Of a DNA stretch of 64,000 nt, positions 1 to 9,717 are shown piece by piece; positions within the stretch are counted from its first letter, which is position 1, and each line of letters starts with the position of its first letter. Under the pieces are notes generated by a model. The model searched no databases. It was not told where the DNA came from and was given only the letters and a program-made list of their open reading frames with translations. The stretch covers positions 62,001 to 126,000 of the forward strand of contig JACEHZ010000199.1 in the NCBI GenBank assembly GCA_017893485.1. The letters are read 5' to 3'. The DNA comes from Hemerocallis citrina. Its lineage: Eukaryota; Streptophyta; Magnoliopsida; Asparagales; Asphodelaceae. Position numbers and translations under genes: made by a program.

Positions 1-40
1 TTTTACTGTTTACATGACTTTTCGTGTGTTGTATCGTTCC

Positions 41-80
41 GAAGACGTGCCGTAGGCACGTGCCCACGGGCAAATCTAGT
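41..80 (+). mobile_element. Helitron-like 3' terminus
   Basis: A perfect 6-bp stem (CGTGCC / GGCACG, loop GTA, 46-60) is followed at 76-79 by CTAG and then T. Helitrons end in a short GC-rich hairpin followed by CTRR and insert between A and T, so this fits their 3' end. The spacing from hairpin to CTAG (15 nt) is slightly longer than usual, and the 5' end would lie outside the window. No Rep/helicase frame is present. Inferred from motif only. Confidence 0.35.
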
Positions 81-149
81 TCTCTTATAACAAAGTACAA
101 CTTCCCCAACCTCCGAACCCCAAACCTCACCTCCATTCCCCCTATAAGG

Positions 150-171
150 GACTAGTATAATGCACGTGCGA
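150..171 (-). mobile_element. Helitron-like terminus, opposite orientation
   Basis: Read on the minus strand this ends in a short GC-rich palindrome (GCACGTGC), a few A/T bases, then CTAGT, the same order as at 41-80. It may be a second, inverted Helitron end about 70 bp from the first. The match is short and could be chance. Confidence 0.25.
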
Positions 172-187
172 TGTATTTTTTAAAAAT

Positions 188-330
188 ATGTATTATATAC
201 GTGCGGTACACATGGAAAAAATGGGGAGGGGAAATGAAAAGGACAAAAAAAATCTACGTATTATATACGTGCGTTGCACGTGGGGAAAATGGGGAGGGGG
301 GATGAAAAGGACAAAAAAAAAATCTACCAA
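188..330. repeat. Tandem repeat, about 70 bp, two units
   Basis: TATTATATACGTGCG recurs at 190 and 259, each followed by a GGGGAGGGG-type tract, GATGAAAAGGACA or close to it, and a run of A. The small plus-strand frame across this interval comes from the repeat and has no protein-like features. Confidence 0.7.
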
Positions 331-350
331 CACGTGCGCTGCACGTGTTG
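328..350. repeat. Perfect 10-bp hairpin
   Basis: CAACACGTGC and GCACGTGTTG are exact reverse complements separated by GCT. The stem is GC-rich and contains CACGTG. It lies at the end of the 70-bp tandem repeat and resembles the terminal hairpins at 46-60, so it may be another Helitron-type end. Confidence 0.6.
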
Positions 351-530
351 ACACACACAGTAAGAAATAATAAAAAATTGTTTATTTGTTTACAACCCCA
401 TCTCTCCCATTATAATAGTTATAGATAGATATCGAATCTCGCCCCTCCATTTCAAATTCAACCGCATCCGATAACCCACTCAACAGCCGTTTCGCAATGG
501 ACGGCTCAGATCAATTCAGGATCTTAATTT

Positions 531-690
531 TAATATTATTTCTTTCATTTATTCATTTTGTCTCTGATTACTCTATCACATCTCTCTGTCTCTCTCTAAA
601 ATATCATACCCTCAATATTATTTCTTTCATTTATTCATTTTGTCTCTGATTACTCTCTCTCTCTCTCTAAATATCTTACCCTCAAATTCG
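531..690. repeat. 82-bp tandem duplication with CT microsatellite
   Basis: The segment starting AATATTATTTCTTTCATTT at 532 recurs at 614. Each copy ends in a TCTCTCTC tract. It lies just upstream of a candidate splice donor and looks like a pyrimidine-rich plant 5' leader, but no coding region follows. Confidence 0.65.
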
Positions 691-712
691 AGCTGCAATT
701 CTCGCAGATCAG

Positions 713-1082
713 GTACAATTTCGTTCTTGTTTCTGTTTGTACAATCTCTAATTAAATTGTGGGGGTTTTCTTGTTCGAATTTAGCAAGTTCTTGAAATTT
801 AGTATTTTTAGTGGTAGATTGTATGTGGGTTTTGTAACATTTCGTTCTTGTTTCTGTTTGTACAATCTCTCATTAAATTGTGGGGTTATTCTTGTTCGAA
901 TTTAGCAAGTTCTTGAAATTTAGTATTTTTAGTGGTAGATTGTATGTGGGTTTTGTAACATTTCGTTCTTGTTTCTGTTTGTACAATCTCTAATTAAGTT
1001 GTGGGGTTTTTCTTGTTCGAATTTTGCAAGTTCTTGAAATTTAGTATTTTTAGTGGAAGATTGTATGTGGGTTTTGTAACAG
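713..1082 (+). other. Candidate leader intron made of three 120-bp repeats
   Basis: AG|GTACAA at 711-718 is a good donor and TTTTGTAACAG ending at 1082 is a good acceptor. Between them a unit of about 120 bp starting TTTCGTTCTTGTTTCTG occurs three times (719, 840, 961) with few differences. The segment after the acceptor has no long frame, so the host gene is broken or absent. The intron is inferred from splice-like sites and the pyrimidine-rich leader upstream. Confidence 0.4.
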
Positions 1083-1125
1083 GTTTGCGAATACCATGAT
1101 GCTATTATCGCAGTGGATTATCTCT

Positions 1126-1211
1126 GACATTTGTTCATTAATTATGCTCAAAAAAAAAAACAAAAAAACAAACAGACAAAAAAGGAAGAAGATGACATTT
1201 GTTCATTAATT
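1126..1211. repeat. 18-bp direct repeats flanking an A-rich filler
   Basis: GACATTTGTTCATTAATT occurs at 1126-1143 and 1194-1211. The 50 bp between them are mostly A with scattered C and G. This could be a very short retroposed A-tail with a target duplication, or a replication-slippage duplication. Confidence 0.5.
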
Positions 1212-1579
1212 TTACTATTTTTTCGATTTTATTTAATTTTATTGTATTCTGTACTTAGGTTCTGACCTCATTTGACTGAATTTATCGTAAATTAATGCGG
1301 TATCTAGATGGGTCAATTTATGTCTCATTTGGGAGAGTTAAATAAAAAATAAGATATTCACATACAAAGTTAGATACGGGTTCAAAAAAACCACACCCAT
1401 CAAATATTAGGTGAGAAAATTTGGTTTGCAAAAACAGTTAAAAACAGTCTAGAAGATTCAAACGGGGAAGCGACATCTTGGAGGGACACAACTAGAATGG
1501 TCTGATACTTGCATATGTATGCGAGAAAATTAAGTCGGTAATGTAATTACTTGCAATGTTTGGAAACAAAGTTAAAGTT
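1212..1579. other. AT-rich spacer without recognisable gene
   Basis: No frame or motif is recognised here. Its right edge (1575-1579, AAGTT) is the left target duplication of the Copia-1 insertion. Confidence 0.6.
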
Positions 1580-2013
1580 TGAAGGAGTACTCTCTCCTTC
1601 CAAACTTTATAGTTATTTTTCTTAAATTCGGAAACTTCACAACCAATATCAAAGAAATTTGTAGGTAAAGCTGCATAATATAAAGATTGCATGCTTATGT
1701 TTAATTTGAGGCATAAATGGAATCATGCTTTACCAGTGTAATTCATGCTTAAATAAATCTAATGACATCAAAAATTGTTTGTGGGCTAAATCTTTAATTC
1801 AATAAGATTCATTATTCTTTATGATCGAGTTTATCAAAATATTTTTCTAAATTTATAATTCTTAAGGGTATATTATGATTATAGTTTGGTATTTTCTATC
1901 TTTAAACTTCATGATAAAACTATCAAATTAATTCTTCCCAACTCCTGTGGATAAATTAAGAAGAACTAATACCTGTATCTTATCCTAATTAATTATATAA
2001 ATATAATAAAATT
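1580..2013 (-). pseudogene. Copia-1 inverted arm: gag start and 5' untranslated part
   Basis: On the minus strand a gag N-terminus reads from an ATG at about 1692 through a stretch containing NYKVWKERVLLQ, matching the plus-strand gag of the same element (11199 onward). Homology stops abruptly at 1580 within the codons after VLLQ; beyond that the sequence is flanking DNA. The arm keeps an open start codon region where the plus-strand copy has ATG followed directly by TAA. The rest of the arm resumes at 8125 after the solo LTR. Confidence 0.75.
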
Positions 2014-2035
2014 TGTCACGCCCCGCTTCCCAAAA

Positions 2036-2101
2036 AGGAATACAGAATACGGAATACGGAATACGGAATACGGAATACGGAATACGGAATACGGAATATG
2101 G
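2036..2101. repeat. GGAATAC heptamer array
   Basis: About nine copies of the 7-mer GGAATAC lie just inside the LTR terminus, where the relatives at 30279, 48176 and 53448 have a single GAATACGG-like motif. This is a local microsatellite expansion. Confidence 0.8.
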
Positions 2102-2639
2102 ATATGCGACACAAGTTTAGCGAATGGTTTTCATCATTCATAAGCTGTAAGAATCTTTACAACATGTACAAGAATAAACAAGAGATATACAAGGAAAATA
2201 ATCAACCACACATGAATAAATGAATTAACATAACCAACAGGATTAATTGAAAACAATAATACTGAATCTCAAATAATCAAGTCTGGAACAAAACACAAAT
2301 CTGGGACAAAATGCCTAATACAAAAATGATCCATGTAGCAATTACAATTATTCAAAAACAATAAGAAATAAATGGTAGCAAGAACTCCAGCCAACTAGAA
2401 TGTTTGGTCACCTACTCCCTCGAGCAGCTGGTCACCAAAGTCTGCGAGTTACAAATTGCAGGAAGAGAAGAGAGAAACAAAGCGCTTGTCAATGCAAGTT
2501 ACGGACCGCTTGTAGTGCGGGCAACAAGTACAGAGAAACAGATAGACAAGTATAGAGTAACAGCGGAAGCAAGTACAGAAGTAAGCATGAAAGGAATGTG
2601 ACAGCAAAATAGGACAACAAAATCAAATAGCATGGCAAG

Positions 2640-2950
2640 ATGATCGGGTGCAAGTGGCATGTAGCAAGTGTCAAGTAGCATGCAAATAAGTAACAAGTAA
2701 CAAGTGTCAAGTAACATGTACAAGTAACAAGGATGAGTAAGTGATCATGTTATTTCAAGTCGCGTATCTAGTCCTATCTAGGTAGCACTTCATGCATTCC
2801 AAATTTTACCATATGGTTGCTACATTCAAACGAGTTACGTTTAGATTTCGTAGTGGATCATAGAGGACAATGTACTCAGGTACAAGTATCAAGTATCAAG
2901 TGTCAAGTGTTAAGTAATCACGTGTTAAGTATCAAGTATCAAGTATCACG
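2640..2950. repeat. Degenerate AAGTAAC / AAGTATC / AAGTGTC simple repeats
   Basis: Two clusters (2640-2730 and 2880-2950) of 7-bp units of the type CAAGTATC and CAAGTAAC lie in the solo LTR. The minus-strand frames here (2489-2723) are translations of this repeat and are not genes. Confidence 0.65.
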
Positions 2951-4639
2951 TAGGATCTATTGATCCCCTTCCGAGTACATATTTCTGTATTTTTCACTAC
3001 TAGATATTTCCCTTTAACCCCGACTTGGTTTCTTGTTATTATTATTTAAAGCAAGCATGGACGTGCTCAAATAAGGCAAGAAATATAGTAAGATAAAAAG
3101 TGACAAGTACAAGTTGGATATGGACACGAACTGGCGACAAATGACTCATCAAAGGCTAGGACAACGAAACTTACAGTTCTGGACAGCAAGACACTACTGT
3201 ACCAGATCTGAGATTCTCGTTGCCACAGACATGCAAATCTGGATCCGTCAGAAAATCTAGAAAATAGACTCTTGGCCGAATCCAGCAAATATATACAAGT
3301 CATATAATAACTACAGAAACAAGGCTCAAAACAGAATTATATGCAGAAATCATGGTCAGTCAGAAATCACAAGGTTGTATTCACAAACATGAAAATGGCA
3401 TAAAACTTACTGATTTAAATCCAAGGAAAAATCTGGGGTATTCTCTAGTATGTCTAGTATCAGCAAATAAAATTTCATAATATTTCAACTCAGATAGCAT
3501 AGTCAAATAAATTCGGAAAACAGTAAGATACAGCCAGTTTATGAATCTGGAACTTTAGACACAGCAGTACTAAAATACCGATAGATTACAAAGTATAACT
3601 CGAAATCCAAATCCGTCAAAAGGGTTGTAAAATAGACACAGTAGGCTACATTTTATCTTCGCAAAGTTTTAATCAACAACAATTAGAATCGGTTGAAAAT
3701 ATGGTTCTTTACTGAACAGCATGCAATTCTGGAAATATAGTAGTTGTTCACAAGCATAGAATAGTTTATAAAAATCATTAATTAAATCCAAAAAATTTTG
3801 GGGTTAATCCCAGTCATGTCTAGTTATACCCAGAAAAATATTAGATTCAAATCTTACCTTTACCATCAGTTTAAAAATGAATAACTATACAGAAATCACA
3901 TGAAACAGAATCTGGAATTCTCAACACATCTGTAGCAAAAAAAGCAATAACTCATACCTCACAAATCGAAACTGAGATCAGTCAAAAATTTTGGAAAATA
4001 GATAACGAGATCTATGATTTATATTCACAAATTAGTTTGATTTACTGATCTGAACAGGGTCTAAAATACTGAAACAAAACAGGACAGCAGCAAAACAGAT
4101 ATCTCTTCTTATACATTAAATCAAATAGTTCATGTGCAACAAATTCAAATTATAACAAAATATAAAACATGGTATAATAGATGTCCAAAATAATATGGTA
4201 TGAGTGTTTAACAAATCTACCACAAGATACTACAACTAACACATCAAGCATGTAACGAGTGTACAACATATCATGAATCACGAACAACATACATACATGC
4301 ATCAAGAATCAAATTAGATCTAAATTAATTTCATGTCGTGTGTGTAACAAATATGATGACTACGGATGGATCAATAAATAGAGTCAAGATCTAACAAGGG
4401 TTTTTCATGATAACGGATCTAGAAACAAAAGTAGCACTACAGACGGTATTTGGTACTTGTATATACAACAAAATAGTACAAGTTACTTGCCTTATATAGT
4501 CGACGAATTTGAAGAGAATGAGAATAACGAAAATAGATTTCCGGGCCGAACATAATACGAACGAACGGATCTCGAACAAGATGATCACGAACAACACGAA
4601 CACGAACCCAACACTTGAGAGAACAACTGCAAGCACACA

Positions 4640-4926
4640 AAGAGACAATGGCAGCCGGGGCACACTGCGATGGGAGATCGACGATTTCCAAGGGTCGACG
4701 GCGAAACAGGGACGGCGACGGCGGACGACGGTGAGAAGGGACACAGGCCGAGAGGGGGCAGGCCGTGGTCTGCTGCTGTCGACTTCGGGAGGAGAAGGGG
4801 AAGGTCGGGAGGCGCTGTGGGCTGGCATCGTGGAGGCAGGGCGGCACAGGGAGTGTCGCCGAGGGCGCGACAGTCGGAGGGGGACAGGCCGGCGGTCGGA
4901 GGGCGGCAGACAGGTCGGGGAAGAAG
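4640..4926. other. GC-rich, CGA-rich block inside the solo LTR
   Basis: A sharp shift to GC- and CpG-rich sequence (GGCGACGGCGGACGACGG style) in otherwise AT-rich DNA. Long overlapping frames on both strands (184 aa minus, 140 aa plus) are low-complexity Arg/Pro/Ser products of base composition. Similar blocks occur in the LTRs at 49440-50110 and 55360-56030, where they lie upstream of the short internal region and may be the LTR leader or promoter part. Confidence 0.5.
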
Positions 4927-4932
4927 TGTAAA

Positions 4933-4944
4933 GCTCTGATACCA
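4933..4944 (-). other. Primer binding site motif next to the Copia-2 LTR
   Basis: GCTCTGATACCA is the exact complement of the plant initiator tRNA-Met primer site TGGTATCAGAGC. It abuts the LTR end at 4947 with a 2-nt gap. A second identical motif lies at 7516-7527 and a one-mismatch copy at 7496-7507. Confidence 0.7.
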
Positions 4945-4946
4945 CT

Positions 4947-5630
4947 TGTCAGAGAAATCTACTCTCAACTCGTAGTGCTAATAGCGGAAGTGCACCACAA
5001 GCAATAGAAACTCCCAAGAAATTGATGAACCAAGAACTAGCCACCACAATATATGGATCTCACAAGAACACAACCAATATGCAGAGATAACCAATACTTC
5101 TTATTCCCAAAGAAATACAAAGATTACAAAAGAGACTACAACTTTCAATCTCTCTTTCTCATCTTTGAAACACTCGGCACAGTCTCTCTTGAAGTTGAAT
5201 AATGATCAGCACTAGATTTTTAAACCCTAGAGTTTACGGCCATATATATAGCCCCCAAGCAAATTCTAAAAGATAAACACAAATATAGCAAATTGGGCCT
5301 TTCTCCCGTAAGCCCAAAAGAAACAATCAGCATCGGTGTCGGTCGACTGCCCCCTAGGTCGGTCGACCGCATCGTGCAACATCAATCCAGTGGGCTGACC
5401 GGTCGACCACACCCCTAGTGTCGGTCGACCGTCCCCTCCTCTATTGGACGCCTGCACTTGAAGAACTCCCAGTTGACTGGGTCGGTCGACCGCACCCCTG
5501 ACCGGTCGACCGCAACCCTCCTAACTTCACTTCTTCTTGCTGCTTGTCTTCTCTTGCTTCTTTGTCTCCTCTTCTTCTCCAACTTCAAGTACCCCGTGCC
5601 TACGTGTATTTGAGGTCACAATTTCTAACA
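4947..5630 (-). repeat. Copia-2 LTR, 684 bp
   Basis: On the minus strand it begins TGTTAGAAATTGTG right after a purine-rich tract and ends TTTCTCTGACA right before a primer-site motif at 4933-4944. It contains a cluster of GGTCGACC-type palindromes (5336-5512) and the sequence GGTCGGTCGACCG more than once. An LTR normally has the PPT on one side or the PBS on the other; this one has both. Confidence 0.75.
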
Positions 5631-5737
5631 ATCTCCCACTTGGACCAAATACCCCACGCTTCAAAGTTATTGCAATCTTTCCTCGCATTATCTCTGCCAT
5701 CTCCCACTTTCATGGAAGACCCAAGTACTCCCCACTC

Positions 5738-7480
5738 TCATGAAGAGCACCTCCGCCACTCCACCATGTGGAGTGCACCAACCACCCCTCGTCGCCTCAT
5801 GAAGGATGTGCTCCACCAATCGCATAGAGCACGAATACCGGAGAAACAACCTTCCGTGTCGGATTTCGTGTTATGAGACTCCCTACCTCGCAAGATTTCC
5901 ATCAACACCGGACATGGTTCAAAGCTTCTCAATGCACCCTCCGCACAAGAAACCTCCATGGACGATACCTCCACAATCTCCACAGACTGTTCAACCCCTA
6001 CAGTTCCAATTCGGTTACCTTCATCGACATCACCCCGAATATCGATATCAGTGGTCTCTATCACACAAGAGCGACTTGAAGCTTCAACTGCCAATTCGCA
6101 AAGTACCCTCACTGCAGCAACGTCTTGCCCACTAGGATCACTTACATGGCCAGCAGCTCCCACTAAATTAGTAACCTCCCTTCCACAACTGAAAGAACTT
6201 GGTTGCACCCCACACAACCTGCTACTCGATTCCGATCGAGAATTAACTACAGGAGAAACGCCCCTTACGTCTCTAAGCAAATAAAATGTTCCCTCACCTT
6301 TCCCTTTTGCAACCACCCTTGAACCTGCAGCTATGCACCACTCCCCACTACCAACAGTAGTAGACAACCCCTTTTTGTCTAGCCTTTCAATCGAGATAAA
6401 ATTTTTCTTCAAGTCTGGAACATGCCTTGTCTCCCGCAAGACAACACTTTGATCATCAATGGTATTCACACGAACAGTACCAACCCCACGTACAGGACAC
6501 CGTTGACCATTCTCCACGATCACATCTCCAAAAGAACCCTCCTCGCAGTCATCAAACACCTCTCCTCAGAGTGCAATGAAAAGAAGCTCCTGAATCAATA
6601 CACCAATCTTGAGTGCCCAACTCCTTCCGAGCTGATAAGCATTGATTCTCAACAAGCCCCACTTGAGCTTCCTTTGGAGCATCTCTCTTCGGTTTCTCCT
6701 GCTTCTTCATATAAGCCTTACAACTGCGCATCATGTGACCCTTCTTGTGACAATACCAGCACTCAGGCCCATGTCCCCCATCGTTGTTATCAAACCCACT
6801 CCCAGATGAACTACTCTGATCCTTTCTTCTTCAACTGTTCTTAGATCTCTCACGTCTCTTCTCAACGTATATGGCAGAATCTCTAGAAGATGATGATGGA
6901 TATCCCCCGTTTCTCATCCTTCTCACCTCCTCGTTCAGAATGCTACTTACCATATCCTGTTGAGTCGTCGAATCTGTCATAGTGCCTGTAATAGTCTGTT
7001 CCACCGTACCATAACTATCGGATAAAGTAGATAGAAGTAACAACGACTGCCTTCTCTCTGAAAACTTTAAACATGCAGCTTCCATCTGGTTGTAAACCAT
7101 ACAGTAATTGTTCACATGCTCTGCTACTGAACTCCCTTCCTTCAACTTCATATTAACCAATTTCTTCATATGAAGAATTTGATTAGATGCCGACGGTTTC
7201 TCATACATATCCGTGAGAATCTCCATAGCTTCCTTTGTGGTTTTGCCTTCAAGATATGAAATAACATCTTCCTACTCAGCCCCAACTGAATCTGCCCCAA
7301 CGCCTTTTGATCCAAATGATTTCACTCCGCCAAGACCTTCGCATCCTTGTCTGTACCTACCGGCTTCTCATCAAACAACGGATCATCAAGATCTTTCTGA
7401 CGAAGATACGCTATCATATGAATCTTCCACATCACGAAGTCACTCCCATCGAATCTCTCGATCTTCATCTTGTTATCGGT
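5738..7480 (-). pseudogene. Copia-2 gag-protease pseudogene
   Basis: The N-terminal gag segment reads from about 7480 (FDGSDFVMWKIHMIAYLRQ) with a stop near 7300, then resumes as a 131-aa frame starting 7226 (MEILTDMYEKPSASNQ) typical of UBN2-type Copia gag. A perfect CX2CX4HX4C zinc knuckle (CWYCHKKGHMMRSC) lies near 6780-6720. The protease active-site triplet DSG follows in WCIDSGASFHC; then a frameshift moves reading to the 273-aa frame at 6559-5738, which carries the rest of the protease domain and a linker. It forms virus-like particles and cleaves the polyprotein in intact relatives; here it is interrupted. Confidence 0.8.
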
Positions 7481-7530
7481 CATCTCGAACCAACTGCTCT
7501 GATACTACTTGTAAAGCTCTGATACCACTT

Positions 7531-8124
7531 GGACCACATTTCCTAACAATCTTTATTAAGGGGGGTACACGGGATGCAGTGGGGAGAGAGATGAGGGATG
7601 AGAGAGAATTAGGGTTAGGATTTATGGGATAGCAATTGTAGATAGCAAATAACAAATTTTGTTGGGGGGGAATTAATAAAGATTTTTGGCAACTAGGGAT
7701 TCGGAGAATCAAGAGAAGATGGGGGAAGATATGATATGCTTATTAGGCAGATACAGGCGTGAAGAAAATCTGGGGAAGACTGGGTCAAAGAAGAGGGTAT
7801 TGGGTTGCGGGTTAGGATCCAGTAGGATGGGTAGAAGGGTTCAATTAAGGTAAACTGGGTAGAAAACCAAATCCAATAAGGCAGAACCAAATAAATAAGA
7901 AATTAAGCCAGAAATGCAATAAATTAGAAACAATAAATCATCCAGAGACAGAATAATTGGCAGACAAAAGAATCACAAAAGAATCAAACAAATATGTGAA
8001 TATATAAATACTGGAAAGAAGAACAAATACACGGTTCAGGAGAAAAAAGGAGTACAAATAGATAGAATATACTGGGAGAAAGAATACAGTACAAAAATAC
8101 AGAAAATGGGATACAAGAGTTACA
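7531..8124. other. Right part of the solo LTR, no gene
   Basis: A and G-rich noncoding sequence that ends TTACA at the target duplication. Assigned to the solo LTR only because it lies between Copia-2 and the matching flank; no direct match to the related LTR is seen. Confidence 0.4.
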
Positions 8125-8217
8125 AAATCCCTGTGGGGTAAAGTCATTATATTTATAAAATCAATTACAATTATTGTCCATTATGTGATCCTTATCCACT
8201 TAATATATAATTTTAAA

Positions 8218-8708
8218 TAGCATTGGTATAAATACCTGAAACCCGGATCCGACCTGGACCCGGCATTGGACCGGAACTGACCCGGCCTATCTGGGTCCGG
8301 GTCCTAAAATGGGACCCGTTGTACTTTCGGGTCCGGATCCGGGTCCGGGTCCGGATCCGGGTCCGCTTAAAAGAGACCCGACCCGGACCCGTTAAAAAAC
8401 AACCCAAAAAATCAACATAAAAATAAATATTCTATTCTCATTCCTCCTCAATTCTAAATCTTCCTCTTCCAAACTCAAAACTCTTGCCTTTGTTTCTCTC
8501 CACTATTCTAAATTCTCCACTCGCCGTCTCCGCTCGCCGCTCACACTTCCGCTCCCACCTGAACGGGTAGGAATATTTTAATAGGACCCGGACTCGAAAC
8601 CGGACCCGGTCCTCACGGGTCCGGGTTCGGGTCCAATTTTTGGACCCGTAGAGGACCACATCCGAGTCCGGGTAGTGAAGGACCCGACCCGACCCGATAC
8701 CAATGCTA
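8218..8708. mobile_element. hAT-type MITE, 491 bp
   Basis: Ends are TAGCATTGGTAT and ATACCAATGCTA, a perfect 12-bp terminal inverted repeat. The flanks ATTTTAAA (8210-8217 and 8709-8716) are a perfect 8-bp target duplication, the hAT signature. The subterminal regions are packed with GGGTCC / GGACCC motifs in both orientations, which fold back on each other. The two minus-strand frames (64 and 107 aa) are translations of these motifs; there is no transposase. Confidence 0.9.
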
Positions 8709-9310
8709 ATTTTAAATATAAAATCAACTATTCCTTGATCAATTAAAATTATATGGTTCACTAGATATTTTAGGCTCTATTTGATGTCTAATAACAATTA
8801 TTTAGCAAAACAATAACAATAATTATTTAAACCTAATATAGCAGATTTAATGACTAGACATTATGAAACTCAATATGCTAAATAATTGCAACTATATTTG
8901 CATGTTAAAAAACAACAGTAAGTGCTAAATCCTAAAGCACATCCTTTTTTTATATATGAATATAATAAAATCCCTGTAGGGCAAAGTCATTATATTTATA
9001 AAAGCAATTACAATTAATGTCCATTATGTGATCCTTATCCACTTAATATATAATTATATATATAATCAACTATTCCTTGATCAATTAAAATTATATGGTT
9101 CACTAGACATTTTAGACTGTACTTGATGCTTAATAACAATTATTTAGTAAAATAATAACAATAATTATTTCAACTTGATACAACAAATTTAATGACTAGA
9201 CATTATGAAACTCAATATGCTAAATAATTACAACTATATTTGCATGTTAAAAAATAATAGTAAGTGCTAAAGCACATCCTTTTTTTACTATTTTAAAATT
9301 TAAAAAAATT

Positions 9311-9380
9311 GTGGGGAACCAGATTTAAACCCGCAACGTGACACTTGGAGGAGCACCCTGACCATTAGGCCAACCCGTGG
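9311..9380 (-). other. tRNA/SINE-like block, inverted-arm copy
   Basis: On the minus strand TTGGCCTAATGGTCAGGG resembles a pol III A box (TGGCNNARTGG) and GCGGGTTTAAATCTGG resembles a B box about 35 nt further on. The same block is at 10471-10531 in the other arm. It may be a tRNA-derived remnant in the Copia-1 5' internal region. Motif similarity only. Confidence 0.3.
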
Positions 9381-9683
9381 ACTTGCAATTTATTGCTAAA
9401 GGAAATATTTATTACAGAATGCTTATATCTTTCAAAAACCCATCATCTTCAACCTCCAACCGGGCCTATTTCTACCCGTATTACCTGATTGTAGACCCCG
9501 ACTATTTTTAAGCCTTCTGGGCACCAAAATTGATATTTTGAATGATGAAAATGTTAGAGATCCAATTACCCAATGATTTCTAATCTTATTAAAAGGTTTG
9601 ATAAATCAACTTTGGAATCAAAAATTAACTTCATGGGTTTCCATCGATAATAGAACTATAATCAACAAGGCAGAGATTCAAAT

Positions 9684-9717
9684 TAAACTTGTCATCCGTC
9701 ACAATGGGAGATATATT
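9684..9717 (+). other. Polypurine-tract-like stretch left of the Copia-1 LTR
   Basis: CACAATGGGAGATATATT directly precedes the LTR start TGGTGAATG. Such a tract normally precedes a 3' LTR, yet this LTR is followed by a primer site as a 5' LTR would be. The stretch is therefore likely a scrap of the element's 3' internal region caught between the inverted arm and the LTR. Confidence 0.45.

Larger units (their letters stand above)
4927..7530 (-). mobile_element. Copia-2: gag-protease-only Copia, minus strand, nested in the solo LTR
   Basis: From 7530 down: primer-site-like sequence, gag with a zinc knuckle, the protease start, a short linker, a purine-rich tract (AAGTGGGAGAT on the minus strand) and one LTR (5630 to 4947). 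Integrase, RT and RNase H are absent, so the element could only move with enzymes from a relative such as Copia-3, whose gag is clearly similar. No second LTR is found at the right end. A 21-bp direct repeat containing the primer site lies at both ends (4927-4947 and 7510-7530). Confidence 0.7.
2014..8124 (-). mobile_element. Solo LTR (family starting TGTCACGCCCCGC) carrying a nested Copia
   Basis: It starts TGTCACGCCCCGCTTCC and ends TTACA. The flanks AAATT (2009-2013) and AAATC (8125-8129) are a 5-bp target duplication with one change, and the interrupted Copia-1 arm resumes without a gap. No primer site lies to its left and no internal region is found, so it is best read as a solo LTR. Without Copia-2 it would be about 3.5 kb, close to the 3.3-kb related LTR at 53448. 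The orientation is taken from that relative. The right third (7531-8124) does not visibly match the relative, so that boundary is less certain. Confidence 0.55.
8125..9683 (-). repeat. Copia-1 inverted arm (continued), with a 330-bp tandem duplication
   Basis: This segment is the reverse complement of 10178-10900, up to divergence. The part 8125-8955 (minus the MITE) recurs as 8960-9295; the plus-strand arm has only one copy, so the duplication arose in this arm after or during its formation. The junction at 9683 falls in CAAGGCAGA, which is also present at the matching point of the plus-strand arm. Confidence 0.75.

Noticed and set aside
4391..4968. Frames of 127-184 aa in the solo LTR
   Set aside because: Low-complexity products of CGA/GGC-rich sequence on both strands.
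5738..6844. Plus-strand frames of 108-140 aa
   Set aside because: Antisense shadows of the Copia-2 gag-protease on the minus strand.
8213..8761. Two Arg/Thr-rich frames
   Set aside because: They lie in the hAT MITE and translate the GGGTCC motif array.
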